Assembly (NCBI GenBank): GCA_036924085.1
Contig: JAVGWX010000013.1
Location: 52,992,404-53,056,403 of the forward strand
Direction of reading: 5' to 3'
Origin: Ariolimax columbianus
Taxonomy: Eukaryota; Mollusca; Gastropoda; Stylommatophora; Arionidae
Length of the DNA: 64,000 nt
The notes below the pieces were generated by a model. That model was not told the origin of the DNA and searched no databases. It saw nothing but the letters and a program-made list of their open reading frames with translations. Of the stretch, positions 43,086 through 54,584 are shown piece after piece. The position numbers and the translations under genes were made by a program. Positions within the stretch are counted from its first letter, which is position 1. Each line of letters begins with the position of its first letter.

Positions 43086-44329
43086 ACCTTTTAATATGTA
43101 AAACCACATTCATGTGCATGGCTCATAATATTATGTAAACAATGTGGAATGTGTTACATTAGTAAATCTGGGCTTTGCATGGAGAACATGTTTTTTTCAA
43201 TCTCTTATATTAAAACTATTATTCTATTACCATACATACACTCTATTCTTTTGTAGCAAAGACCACTGATGAAATTACTGTTACTTACAATATTCCACAT
43301 GATTTCTAGAATTTTAGTTGTTTCAGTTTACAAAATACTTTAATATTTAGTTATGAACTCAGAAGGCTATCCCACTATGTTCCGTTGACAATTGTAACAG
43401 TGCCAATTGGGATGAATGATGGAACTTCTATGCTGGTGACACAAGATAACGAAGTTGCATCGCTCACAGGTTCAATTCTTGCACCTGCTGAGAATGACAG
43501 CAAACTGAGCCAGTAACTCAGTTCCTGCACCTGCTGAGATAGAGAGAGAGAAAACAGCGCACGTCTGAGCGTACGAAATAGGTGTAAGTGGGACACCTAA
43601 AAGAGTAGTCTCACACACAATGGCACGTTCACTGTTCAGGTCAGGTTACATTGAAAAACGTGTCTGAATCAAATTGGTCAGAGGGGTCAGAGTCTCCTGA
43701 TCGAAAGTCAGGTGTACTCCTCATGGAGCATACCCACAAACCTTGTTGAGAATTATTTGTTCCACAGCGCAGTGCCGATGATAGAAGTTAGTAGACTGCC
43801 AGAGACCAGACTCATCGCCAACTTCCAAACTGCACTATGGGACCACGAGATTAGATAGTTTGTCTAAGTGAAATTTGTAGTTAATATAAGAAGTATAGGA
43901 TAGATGTCAAAACTGGATGATAGGTCCAGAGATTTCAACCAGCGATTCAACTGTTTCGTTACTGCCTCTGAGTTTAAAAGATTTAGTCATAGTTAGTTTA
44001 GTTTTATAAAGTTGTAAATGACTAGATTTGTAATAAATCAATTATCTTGTGTTTAATTATTTATATAAATCATAGTGTTTTCTGTGTTGATGTTGTGTAG
44101 AAAGAATAACTAGAAGAAGTGAGATATGCCACAATATATCACAGAGAAAGTGTGAGTGTAAGGGTAAGAAGTATCTGGGAGACTATTACACATTTTTTAG
44201 GGACAAAAAAGAATAGAGAATACTATGACAACAGTCACAGTAGCTGGAGAAAAAGAGAATGACAACAAGATAATATGTTGGACAGTTTAACATCGTAGAA
44301 TGGGAAAATTTATAAATGCATTACGGTCA
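43086..44329. other. Unassigned 1.2 kb; part could be LTR- or 3'-UTR-like
   Basis: A short plus frame (43370-43505, with VPLTIVTVPIGMNDGTSMLV) and a segment ending in gtaataaatcaattatcttgtg near 44030 could be a 3' end with a poly(A) signal. No second LTR, primer site or gag/pol match was found. Confidence 0.2.
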
Positions 44330-44530
44330 GGAAGTTAGGAAGAGATTGTTTGTGCCAGATTGCATGCTATTGCTATGATTGCAGACATCAAAGAAACAAG
44401 AATACACAGAGAAATGTCAAGGATGGCGCAAACAGAGAAGGCAGATGACCACAGTTAAGACTGTAATCAGAGGGAAAGTGTTATCATCAACCTCGACACG
44501 GAACGCAGAGAGTGGTGCATTGATAATGTG
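44330..44530 (+). mobile_element. Nimb-type LINE scrap
   Basis: NQRESVIINLDTERREW matches YQRVIITLGEECREW of the 7.6-9.4 kb element in the linker before RNase H. Confidence 0.5.
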
Positions 44531-44559
44531 AACATTCATAATTTACTATTACTCTACTC

Positions 44560-45568
44560 TTCATATCTTCACCTTGTCGGGGTAGAGGAGCTTGTGTGCT
44601 CCCATGACCTTAAGAGCTATGCCTGTAGTAGCATAACTACCAGCAGGGCCTCCAAGCCAGACAGGTCAAAGAGTAGGGACAAGACCAAGCTGAGAAAAAA
44701 ATATGTTGCTCTGCTGACTGGGAACAGTCAATGACTAAGGAAGGCAAAACCTGACAGAAACACTTGTTGATAATGAATGCGCTGGATCACAGACCTAACG
44801 AAACAGTGTAATTTTTGCTTGATGAGAACGTCATGAATAAAGAGAAAACAGCATGAAGATCAGTCTGTGGAGTCCCACCAGATGGTGAGAGTGCCGGGTC
44901 TTCTGTCTTCAAGAGGTCCACCCAATGCTACTGGTGGTCAACCTCCTCTGATCTGTGTAGTACAGAGGTAAGGGGTAAGCGCTATTGACTAAACACCAAG
45001 AACATCAAGAACATACAACATACTCAGTGGAATATGGAAGTGGTTCTCAATAAAAAAGCTTTACTATCAAAGCGACCACATGAAGATGAAATTGATGTAG
45101 CATGTATCCAGAAGATCCATCTCATTAGCAGCCACAGATTTCTGGTTAGAACCCAAAGGACACACAGTTGATACTTATGCATAACTAAATAGTAAGCAGC
45201 AAAGAGTAGCAGTGAACATCAATAACCAGACAGAAATAATAGGAGTTCATATAACTGTAAATAAAACCAACATATGCATTTATAACCTTTATGGTTTACC
45301 AACAAAAGATTTCATACTTTCTAGTATGTAAATAAATAGCTCCAACTGCATAGTGGTTTAAGACTTCAATAACCACTCAGAATGATAGGAATTTTCTTAC
45401 ATAGATAGTAGGGAAGATGAAGTAGAGAACTGGGAAATTGATACAAATTTCCACTTAATAAATAGTCAGGATGGTTGACCAAGCTTCTACTCTAGAAGGT
45501 GGCACTCAACCTCCACTCCAGATCTAGCCTTCTCCACAGAGAATATTCACTATAAAATTGCTAGAGAC
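44560..45568 (+). mobile_element. LINE leader plus I-like endonuclease relic
   Basis: 44565-44740 has the GGGGTAGAGGAGCTTGTGTG ... gacaggtcaaagagtaggga leader typical of LINE 5' UTRs. From 44995 the I-type endonuclease follows: QWNMEVVLNKKALLSKRPHE, VACIQKIHLISSHRFLV, EIIGVHITVNKTNICIYNLY, a DFNNHS box, and RRWHSTSTPDLAFSTENI. The GDFN box is degenerate. Cut by a CR1-like 3' end at about 45570. Confidence 0.75.
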
Positions 45569-45569
45569 C

Positions 45570-45690
45570 TAACTTAACTTAACGTCTTTATACTGGTTTA
45601 GAAAACTCTGCAGAGTCTGTATACAACCAGTTTCTTAGAGGGTGGTTAACCGATGTGTGAGTCCATCTTAATAGACTCAAACACTAGAGC
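45570..45690 (-). repeat. CR1-like 3' terminus
   Basis: aacttaacttaacgtcttta on plus (reverse of the CR1 tail), then gtctgtatacaaccagtttc and gtgagtccatcttaatagac. Same unit as 31985-32140 in the opposite orientation. Confidence 0.8.
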
Positions 45691-45829
45691 AAAGTAGACC
45701 CTATGTTAAAACAAACACTAGAGGCATGGACTGAAAATATCAGTCACATAGATAGCACATGAGGGAGATTGCACCTCCCCACTAGATAAGTGGACAGATA
45801 AGATCTCAATCTCAAAATCCTGGTATTCA

Positions 45830-46270
45830 ATCAGGCACATGTGTCTGATGCCAGGTAGCCAAATGTTGAGTAAACTCATTTCGCTATTTTGCCTTGGTGT
45901 ACCATGTTGGGCCCAGGACCTCCATTTTGCCGTCACTTCACCTCATACCACGAGAGCGGCTAAAGTTGTATGGCCACCACAATGTCACTCCTTGTGTCAA
46001 TTTGTTATCCGTCATGCGCACCACATGGCTGGCCCATCTGTATTTTTGTAACGGTGCGACATCTATGATAGGATTTGGTCTTGAATGGAAATCTTCAATG
46101 TTCTTCACTCCATCACGAGTAGTCTATCTACATTAGCTTTCCATAGGTTCCACACCTCGCAGCCATATACCATGGCTGAAATAACCATACTGTTGAAGGT
46201 ATGAGCCCTAGCGTTGACGTTTTGCATTTGTTGGAGTATGGGTTTAACACAGTTGAAGCTGAGCCGACAA
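45830..46270 (-). mobile_element. LINE thumb and C-terminus
   Basis: On minus: MVISAMVYGCEVWNLWKANV near 46170-46190, then LQKYRWASHVVRMTDNKLTQ and GVTLWWPYNFSRSRG near 45950-46030. Related to 56275-56770 (minus). Confidence 0.7.
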
Positions 46271-46409
46271 CAAATAAGTTGACGATGAAAAAAAATCGAT
46301 AATGGGAATCTATTGTTACATTTTCAATTGAAGAAGAAAATGTGCTAAACTTTATCACCATCTTGGTCCTTTCTTGTTTTTGAACAATAGGAGTGTAGGT
46401 ACACCACTA

Positions 46410-46960
46410 CAACATTACCTCCTTGAAGAAAGCTTGTGCCAGAGCATTGATGAGATCTTGAAGTGGTGGTGACTATGTAGTCCTCAGCAAGACAAGTTTC
46501 TCATGCATCCACAAAATGATGCAGAGAGCTCGGATCAGATAGACTAGACTCACTGTTCACATGCCTGATGAGTGCCTCCTTAAACAGCTGTTGTACAGTG
46601 AGCATAGGATAAGGAAGCGCTATGCTGGGAGGATAGAAGAACTGATACAAAGACTCTTTTAAAGTATCTGTGAATAGTTTCCACCTTGATGCCGCCTACT
46701 GGGAGCTGATTACTCCAACCCCCAATGCCTGGCACATCACCATCCAAAAGCGCTCGTATCACTAAGAAGAGAATCATCACTATGGCACAGAAATAGCTAG
46801 CTGCTAGAATGCAAGACAACCCAATTACTAACACTGTCTATGTGTGACCAACATGAATCAGACTATATAGTCACATCAGAATACACATGTCCAGTAGTGA
46901 AGCGTTAGAATAGACAGGATAGGCTGAGCTATCCAAAAAGTTTTCAAGAGAAGACATCTC
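46410..46960 (+). mobile_element. RTE-like LINE C-terminus with zinc-finger remnant
   Basis: HMPDECLLKQLLYSEHRIRK, RYAGRIEELIQ, DAAYWELITP out of frame, and YIVTSEYTCPV near the end correspond to the thumb, linker and finger of zinc-finger RTE-like LINEs. No intact frame. Confidence 0.55.
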
Positions 46961-47137
46961 TTTGCATAAAATAGATGTGAAATCAATTAGAAATTGAAAT
47001 TGTAATGGTCATTTTTGTTTAAGAGTAGTGACATGTTAGCATACGTGTGAAGCGGCAAAACTGATAGCATCTAGCCTAACACAGTGTAGGAATCAGGTCA
47101 ATTGGTAGCTAGGAGATGGTCATTAGTGCGCTATTTT

Positions 47138-47590
47138 TTCTCAGTCCTTCTTCTTCTTCTTCGTACGCTGTCAGACGTCAACTTGAATTTGTTCGAAGAA
47201 AGCAGCTGTCATCCTGAGGTTGTCGACACTGCCATAGAGCTTGTTTAGTGTTGCCACTGGTGATGGCCACATGTGCTTTCTCTGGTCCTCGTATGTCGGG
47301 CAAATTAGCAGCAGATGTTCAGCGGTCATTTTCCCTGTACCACAGGTGCATTCGCCAGTGCCACCTATCTTCAGTTTATTGAATAGGTGTTACCTTTGTC
47401 TCTTGTGGCCTGTGCGGAGTCTGAAGACCACGACCTGCTCTCTTCTGTTCAACTGATAATAGGCATCATTTTTTGTATAGCCAGTATGTTCAGTTTCCCA
47501 TTTGGCCACGTATCTGGCCCTAATAAACCTTTTGGACTCTTCATAGGTAACACTAGAATCTGGTTGTGGTAGTCTTGCATCTCACAGTCC
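47138..47590 (-). mobile_element. I-like LINE 3' end
   Basis: (TTC)n and tcgtacgctgtcagacgtca on plus are the reversed tail and stop region. On minus the reading is [60 protein letters not shown]. Homologous to 49112-49437 and 21985-22312. Confidence 0.85.
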
Positions 47591-48029
47591 AATAGCTACA
47601 AATTAGGCGGGTCTTCCCTAGCTGGATTTCTTTTTTTAGAACGGGTGAACGATTAGGTCCCCATATGTTCATGACTCAGCTTACCGTTAAATTATTATCA
47701 GGTTTCGCTACAGCACTTGTCTGGACTTTGTCGCCGTCTTCACTTGGAATGGGCAACTGTGTTACTATTTGACATGATAAGAATACCAGCTCCATTCACA
47801 ACCTACCTTGAACACCTTTCTCATTGTGAATTATAATGTGCAGTGGCCCTATTCTTTGCTTCCCAACTTTTTATGTCTACTTTCAGGAAGTGTCTACATG
47901 CCTATAAAATTGGCAATATGTATAAAATATGTTCCCCATAAACCAAAACCATTGCTCCATTGGAACTGAGGCAAATTTGCTCTGCTCATATTCAAGACTT
48001 TGTGTGAGACCATCACTATATGAAACACC
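47591..48029. other. No supported gene
   Basis: Nothing recognisable. The 103-codon minus frame 48194-47883 is antisense to the I-like element that follows. Confidence 0.3.
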
Positions 48030-48608
48030 AGCATGAAAACAATGGTAAATAAAGCTATTATGCAAGTTGGTGCTGAGACCATTCCTAAAGAGGCAAGCCT
48101 TATGGAGTGAAGAACTACAAAAGCTCAATGATGAACTATTAGATGTCAAAAACTTGTCAGAGATGAAACGGTCAGCCGAAGCAAACATCACCATCTGTCA
48201 ACCATGTTGTTCCTCATATATATAAATGATATGACTGAAAACTTTCTGAAAAGCGTAAACATCTCTGTTTTTGCAGATGATTTGGCTTTGCGGATCTCTG
48301 AAGGAAACTTCACAACAACAAACATTCAGATGAAGCATGCTCTAACATCTCTGGAGAAGGGGGTCAAGGCATGACTAATGAAGATAAATTAGGAAAAAAG
48401 CCGTATTTACAATCTTTTCCCCTCAAACAAACCACAGTGCTCTAATCTAAGATTAAATGGGAAAAATCTGCAACTCAATGAAAACCCTAACTATTTAGGT
48501 TTTACCTTTGATCAGCATCTGATATGAAAAACACAGATAGAGAGATACCAGATGTTCTCAAAGTAAAGAATGTCAATTATGAAAACAACCTGGGGAGCAG
48601 AAGAAAGT
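48030..48608 (+). mobile_element. I-like LINE, 5' segment (interrupted by mariner)
   Basis: MVNKAIMQVGAETIPKEAS and ELQKLNDELLDVKNLSEM come from the pre-RT region. After an internal deletion comes [20 protein letters not shown], an intact FADD (VFADDLALRIS, about 48268), then NLRLNGKNLQLNENPNYLGF, and it breaks at MSIMKTTWGAEESM where mariner begins. It resumes at 50189. Confidence 0.8.
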
Positions 48609-50188
48609 ATGAGGGAAGGTCTGAATGTAATGAACCACACCATTTTTATCAGAAACTATTTATTCAAAATGCAAGACATTTTTACACAATGTACAAGAAT
48701 ATGTCATGTAAACATATTTATTACTCAACATAATCCCCATCAACTTGTACGGCTTTACATCAGCGGGAAACACGTCCTTGCCCTACCAATTTTTTGTCCT
48801 AATCACGTAGCTATTTCTTCACTATTTTTATCACACCCTCATCATCCTCAAAACTTGTCCCAAGAAGTGCATTTTTAGATGGACCAAAAAGAAGAAAATC
48901 AGAGGCTGCCAGATCAGGACTATAGAGTGGATGGGGTGCAGTCCAATCCAATTCGGTTATTGCCTCAAATATTGTCAGACTTGTGTGAGGGCGTACATTG
49001 TCATGAAGGAGAAGCAGTTCTGTTGGATACTTGTGAGGACAAACTTTGCGGAACCGTTGATTGAGTTTGGTTAGTGTCTTAAAGTAAGCTTGTGAATTAA
49101 TTGTCTCTCCTACACAAAAAATGATGCCTATTACCAATTGAACAGAAGAGAGCAGATCGTGGTCTTCAGACTCCGCACAGGCCACAACAGAGGTACCATC
49201 TATTCAATAAACTGAAGATAGGTGGCACTGACGAATGCACCTGTGATACAGGGAAAATGACAGCTGAACATCTGCAGCAAAATTGCCCGACATACGAGGA
49301 CCAAAGAAAGCACATGTGGCCATCACCAGTGGCAACACTAGACAAGCTCTATGGCAGTGTCGACAGCCTCAGGATGACAGCTGCTTTCTTTGAACAAATT
49401 CAAGTTGACGTCTGACAGCGTACGAAGAAGAAGAAGATTATCTCTCCTCCTGGCATCACATCCACAAGAATCACACCTTCATTATCTCAAAAGACAGTGA
49501 TCATGACCTTTTCCGCTGAAAAGATATTCTTGAATTTCTTTCTTCGTGGTGATTGAGGATGATGGCACTCCATTGATTGCCTGTAACGATCCTGGACAAA
49601 AAGTTGTCTCCATTGGCACCGAAACGCTCCAACAATTCAAAAGAAATTGTTGTTCTTTGCATTATGTGTTGATTTGTGAGACTTCGAGGAACCTATCTTA
49701 AGCAGTTTTTAAACTGCACTTCCCTTGCTGACTGAATGCTGCAAAGCCAATTGTTTAATGGTGATTTGCCTATCACTACGAATAATGACATCAGCAGCGT
49801 TCAACATGTCTGACCTGGTTGTTGTGGTAGGACGTCCAGGGCACTACAGATCATGCAGCACCATCTCTTTACTTGCTGGTTTTAATTCTCGGAGCCTATG
49901 CTTCTATCGACTGCACAGCATCCATACACAGTGCACAAGCGTTTGTGAATATTCACAACAGATTCTGTCTCTGCAACGAGGAATTCTATAACAATTCGCT
50001 GTTTGTAACGCATGTTGTTCAGAGGCGCCATATAACGATTTGTTGCTGCTGGTTCATTTTCCAAATGCTGTAAAATTTAGACACACAATCAGCACATTCC
50101 AAATTTGATGACTGCAAAATCTCATGTTTATAACTTTATTGTTAGCTAAAATAAATGATGTGGTGCATTACTTTCTGACCTCCCCTTG
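48609..50188 (-). mobile_element. mariner transposon with both ends, split by a LINE tail
   Basis: Bounded by TA at 48607-48608 and 50189-50190. Terminal inverted repeats pair gagggaaggtctgaatgtaa (left) with gaaagtaatgcaccacat (right, minus sense). The transposase on minus starts near 50064 (NNMRYKQRIVIEFLVAETES, the HTH region). The first catalytic block reads VTGNQW where VTGDE is expected. RQSMECHHPQSPRRKKF and KVMITVF-DNEGVILVDVMPG follow, then the LINE insertion (49112-49437), then INSQAYFKTLTKLNQRF, LLLLHDNVRPHTSL and YSPDLAASDFLLFG. Without the insertion it is about 1.25 kb, normal for mariner. Inactive. Confidence 0.9.
49112..49437 (+). mobile_element. 5'-truncated I-like LINE inserted in mariner
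   Basis: Starts at acacaaaaaatgatgcctat and ends in GAAGAAGAAGA. The coding text ([20 protein letters not shown]) is the C-terminus of I-like ORF2. Flanks ttgtctctcct (49101-49111) and ttatctctcct (49438-49448) are a 10/11 TSD. Removing one flank and the insert restores the mariner frame GGETIN. Confidence 0.9.
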
Positions 50189-51194
50189 TACATTAAAGAC
50201 GCTGTACACTGAATGTGTGAGACCAGTCCTAGAATATGACATATCAGCATGAGATAGGTAAATCAAGCTGACAAAACCAAGCAAAGCAAATCATAACAGG
50301 TGGCATGAGGATCATGTCCATTGAAGAACTGGACAAAATAGCAAACCTGCAACCAATGAAGGACAGAATGGACAGCAGGGTCCAACAACAAAGTGAGAAA
50401 TTCAGGAGGCTGATAGACCACCCAATGTACCAGAGAATAAATGGGATTGAAAGGGTCAGACTCAAGCAGGGCAACTGTGGCATCAGTGAAAGAAAAGTGG
50501 AGAACAGATCCTAGAAATGGCACATCGCAAATAAAACCTACGCAAACTACACACGTTTCCCACCTGGAGAAAACATCACTTCCCAGTTCTGATAGAAAAC
50601 ATTCTCAGAGTTGTTTAAAAAAACAGCCAGACAGAAACAGAAAAAAGTTATAACTTTAAAACACATAGAGAAATTACCAAAGCAACAGCTAGACCTATGT
50701 ATATACAGATGGATCAGCATAAAATACAACAGAGGATGGAGCTGGATGGATTTTATTTCTGAGCCTTAAAGACAGTATACTCTGTAGCGAATGTAACATT
50801 TTCAAGTAACTTCAGAGCAGAGACCTTGAAAACTGCAGTAGAAATTCTAGCGACATATGAAAACACAGAGAGGCAATTGATACTCTTCACAGTAATTGTG
50901 ACACTGAGGAACCATAAAACTACAGACCTAACAAAAACTAAGAGTGATACTCTATAAACTGTGTCACATGTTCAAGAAAGTTGTCATACAGTGGATCTCA
51001 GTCAAGAGAAGGTGGAAAACTACCCCAGCCAGGTATAGGTATAATTTATGAATAGGTCAAGAAGTCTGCAGCATTGCAAAATTACTGCTGAGGATCTGCT
51101 ACAATTGTCTCTAACATATATTAGAAACAAAGAAAAGCGTGTATGACAATCACCAATACCATTCCTGGACAAGCTCTATGGTAGTGGTCGGGGA
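50189..51194 (+). mobile_element. I-like LINE, 3' segment beyond mariner
   Basis: Continues the 48030-48608 element: LKTLYTECVRPVLEYDISA (thumb), LQPMKDRMDSRVQQQSEKFR (50305-50514), a degenerate RNase H (AGWIYF, NFRAETLKTAVEILATYENT, LILFTVIV) and a C-terminal KITAEDLLQLSLTYI. It stops at LDKLYGSG where the next repeat begins. Confidence 0.75.
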
Positions 51195-51835
51195 ACAAGG
51201 GTAAATTACCCCAAATGTGGTAAAAATGAGAATTTTTAGGGTAATAAAGGTTTTACAAAAATACAGATAAAAGTTTATAAAATTAGTTATACTATTTTAT
51301 GCCAATTGAATTGTGAACATTTTAGAAAACGATAGTATATTTTTTTTCTATTCAATAATAATGAATCGTATGTAGGTCAAAATAAAGTAATTTTAATAAT
51401 TCTCAATTTGCCTTTTTGAATTTGCAAGTCGGATGACGCTGTGCATCGAATCTGGAACCAGCAGAGACTTTCACTGAAAACCAGGCTACAAATTGACATA
51501 GCCTGTGGCAATATCCAAGTTGTTCTAATATATAAAAGCCATAATGTGGATGTTGTTTTATCCAAAATGAAACATTACCATTTTTCATAAACCTGAAGTA
51601 TAGATGTTTTGAATTCAATGCTGCAGTTATTCAACCCTTTTAATTAATTTGGTATGTTTGATATTCTTATTACTGCATATATAACTTTTAAATTCTTTAA
51701 CGAAAATTAAATATTTACTTTGAGAGCAGTTTACTCTTCATTTTAAAAGTAATTAGCTTGTTTTTGTTTACTTTGAAGTTCAGAGTGGGGGTAAATATCA
51801 TTAGACAGAAACAGATTTGGAGTAATACCCCAACA
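51195..51835. mobile_element. Candidate non-autonomous DNA transposon with inverted ends
   Basis: Left end gggtaaattaccccaaatgtg. Right end (minus sense) ggggtattactccaaatctg. They pair imperfectly over about 20 bp. The interior (about 600 bp) is AT-rich and non-coding. A possible 5-base duplication AACAA flanks it. It lies in the I-like LINE, but LINE text (ctctatgg) is present on both sides, so a second LINE tail may also be involved. Confidence 0.4.
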
Positions 51836-51844
51836 AAATCCCAG

Positions 51845-51942
51845 ACCTCTGCTCTATGGAGATACCAATAACATCAGGCTGATCTCTTTCTTTAGATATA
51901 TTCAAGTTGCCATCTCAAAAGTGTATGAAGAAGAAATAGCTA
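51845..51942 (+). mobile_element. I-like LINE 3' tail
   Basis: ctctatggagataccaataac ... ttcaagttgccatctcaaaa and gtgtatgaagaagaaatagc match the last 100 bp of the I-like family. Confidence 0.65.
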
Positions 51943-51949
51943 TTAAGTG

Positions 51950-52600
51950 AAAATATTATAGATAGTGACACTCATTCATGGATTTATGCTGTGCGGTGAG
52001 AAATCAGGATAGGACCTCCAGTATAGGAATTGAGAATGATGCTGTTACTTCAGCTCTGAGGTAGTTATCTAAGACTTCATTTAACAAGACAGCCATTGTG
52101 TCTGTCTCATAATCCTTGTATTAGAAAGCACAGAAGGAAGGACTATGGCATGCATGTGGAAAGCCGACCTAGAAGTCTTAAACTTCAGCGACTTATTTGA
52201 ATATACTGTCCTATTCATGCTTGGGCTTAATGGCAAAGAGATAGCTGTAATTTTGACTTTCCATTGTGTGGACATTACATATGAATATAGAGGAAATACT
52301 GAAATCAATCAGGGACTCCCTGCTGGTTGATGACATTGCATTGGGTAAATTGATGCTTCACAGACTGCAGGAGTTTGGGTTGAGCAGGTAGTTGTGTCAG
52401 AGAACGGAACAGGAGTACATAACCAAAGAGCTACTGGAACCTTCAGTATCCACATCCTTTTACAGAAGGAAACTGAGCACCTATGGGTTTGCCCGAAGTA
52501 CTGGGATGTTAGCTCTGGAAGACTTAACATAATACATGGTCCGGCAAAAAGAGATGTTTTTTTAGACCTTCTCTCTGCTATATCAAATGAATAGTTCGTT
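51950..52600 (+). mobile_element. Nimb-type LINE RNase H and C-terminus relic
   Basis: Frame 52394-52594 reads NQRATGTFSIHILLQKETEH and LWVCPKYWDVSSGRLN, matching NQQAIGTISIHTLCHLL and TEHLWVCQECSDVDS at 9.3 kb. Upstream RNase H text (52030-52180) is recognisable but broken. Confidence 0.7.
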
Positions 52601-53889
52601 CTTCAAAGTCCTCAGTATTTATTTTGTAAAAGGATAATTTATATATATATATTTCTTTCTCCCTCCCCCGTCCCCTGATCTTTTTTGTTGTTATGGTTGT
52701 ACAAGAGTTTTGTCTCTCTCATTTGTCCATAGGATCACTTTTCAGGTTGAAACATTTAATTATTTATTGCTATAAGCAGGTGCTTTTGGTTTTCTTTCAT
52801 ATGTTGTTATTTCTGCCCCCATCTTGTCGCCTAATTTGTAGGATTCACTTTGAAATATTAATTTCTTTTTAAATACCAGAATAATAACACTAAGATGTAG
52901 TTTTACAGAAAACTTTGCATAATTCTTGTCTCTCTTTTTTATTACACTTTTATTATAATATTTTTTGTGTTTATTGGCTAGAGCATGATTGAGATCAAGC
53001 TATCATTTCAGAGCATAGCGTTCTAGATTTAACATTTACCATTTTTGTTATCTTATCCTGTAACAACTGGTAGACAAATATATGGGTTATCTTTGATAAT
53101 GTAGATAATTTAATATGGTGCAATCATTAACTGTAATCAGTCAGTGCACAGGCAGATTAGGAACAAACAGTTCACTGTTTCAAGACTAATGAACGGTAAA
53201 CATAATTCTGTTGGATGTGGTTTGTTTGACTAAATGTTATATTAATCATAACTTTAAATTGTATTGAAAGAAGTAGTAATTATGGTAATTAATTTCATAA
53301 AACCAAGTGTATATAATAAATTGACACCAATAAAAAATCTAGTACAAATATTTCCTAAAATTTGGTCTAATCCCTTAACAGAGAAAACCAACAAGTAAAA
53401 CACATTGGTATTCCTTACATGTCATACTTGATTTTTTACATTCAAAGTGAGTACTTAGCAAAAGAGTAATTGTATGGAAAAGTGTAAGACTGGATTAGGC
53501 CTGGTATCATTCCACACTGTATTGGTCCATAAGATGAAAACTTTTATGAAAGTAGATCATTTTGAAGATTATCAGATGCTAATATGTTAATGAAATTGAT
53601 GACCCAACTTTTGTTTCATTTTGAAATGGGAAAGTTATTGAATTTCAATAAAGTAGTCATTTGCCATGTGTTGTCCTCATTTTGTTGGTAAAAAATGCAT
53701 CAGAATGCCAGTTACAATCCCACTAGAAACCCTTTTGAAAAGACATGGAGGGGAAAAAGAAATCTTAACAGAAAAGAAAAGTAAGAAAACCAATAGATTA
53801 AAAGACTTTGTAGTAGAATCCAAGAATAAGGAGTGGGAGAAATTCATAAATATAGTAGGATAAAACACTTCAGAAGATTTGGCACATGC
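52601..53889. other. No supported gene
   Basis: Long AT-rich spacer with a short (TA)n at about 52641. The lysine-rich 65-codon frame at 53666-53863 has no recognisable family. Confidence 0.35.
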
Positions 53890-54580
53890 ATTGATAAATG
53901 GACAGAACAAATGCAAGTCAGTCTGTCCTCTGGCAAATGTAAGCTCTGGCTGTCCACCCGAATTGCTGCATCGATTTTGGCGATGGCATCTTCTGATGCA
54001 ACAATATGCGCCTGACTTGGTCTCGAAAGATCTTTCGTTAACTAATGTCCTTCTTTAAACATCGTTGTCCGGGATCAAGATGCTGAGCAGCGCATGAGCT
54101 GCAGTGGTCAGCGACTCATAGCTGACTGCTAGTGTCAGGGCTAGCGAACCAAAGCTGCCAAGACCCTTCTACACCTCCAAGCGGTGATCCTGGATAACAT
54201 GCTGCAGCAGGGCAGACTGGCTAAGGAGAAGGGATCGAAGAGGAAATGCTAACCCGGTACTAAAAAAATGCTTGCTGAAGTTGGATGTGTTGGACCGAAA
54301 GGTGCAAATATCGCAGTCAAGCTGTAAACTACGACACAGCGCATTTCCGTTCTCTGGACTACATTCTGCTACTTAAGCCCTTTCAGTGTTTGGTAGTGGG
54401 AGATTGAGAATGAACGAAGCCAAGCCAAACATCATTGTCCAATTCTTCACTGTTGTCTTCGCACACTTTTGTCACCATACACTGCCTGCATTCTGGTCGA
54501 CATCCTTCAGCTGTTAGAAACCGAATCACTGCTAGCTGATCAACTCTGGACGGATTCCGTATCACATCCACATGTTTTCA
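53890..54580 (-). pseudogene. mariner-like transposase N-terminus, split by SINE A
   Basis: Minus strand from 54571: VIRNPSRVDQLAVIRFLTAE and GCRPECRQCMVTKVCEDNSE (first helix-turn-helix of a mariner/SETMAR-type transposase). After the SINE, QAHIVASEDAIAKIDAAIRV at about 53950-54030 is the linker leading to the second HTH. The catalytic domain is missing. Confidence 0.6.
54071..54426 (+). repeat. SINE A copy with 14-bp TSD
   Basis: Complete, gggatcaagatgctgagcag to gaatgaacgaagccaagcc. Flanks aaacatcgttgtcc (54057-54070) and aaacatcattgtcc (54427-54440) differ at one base. Confidence 0.93.
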
Positions 54581-54584
54581 ATGG

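Noticed and set aside
43650..44160. A solo LTR (AATAAA near 44030)
   Set aside because: No second copy, no clear TG...CA ends, no target duplication and no primer-binding site were found.
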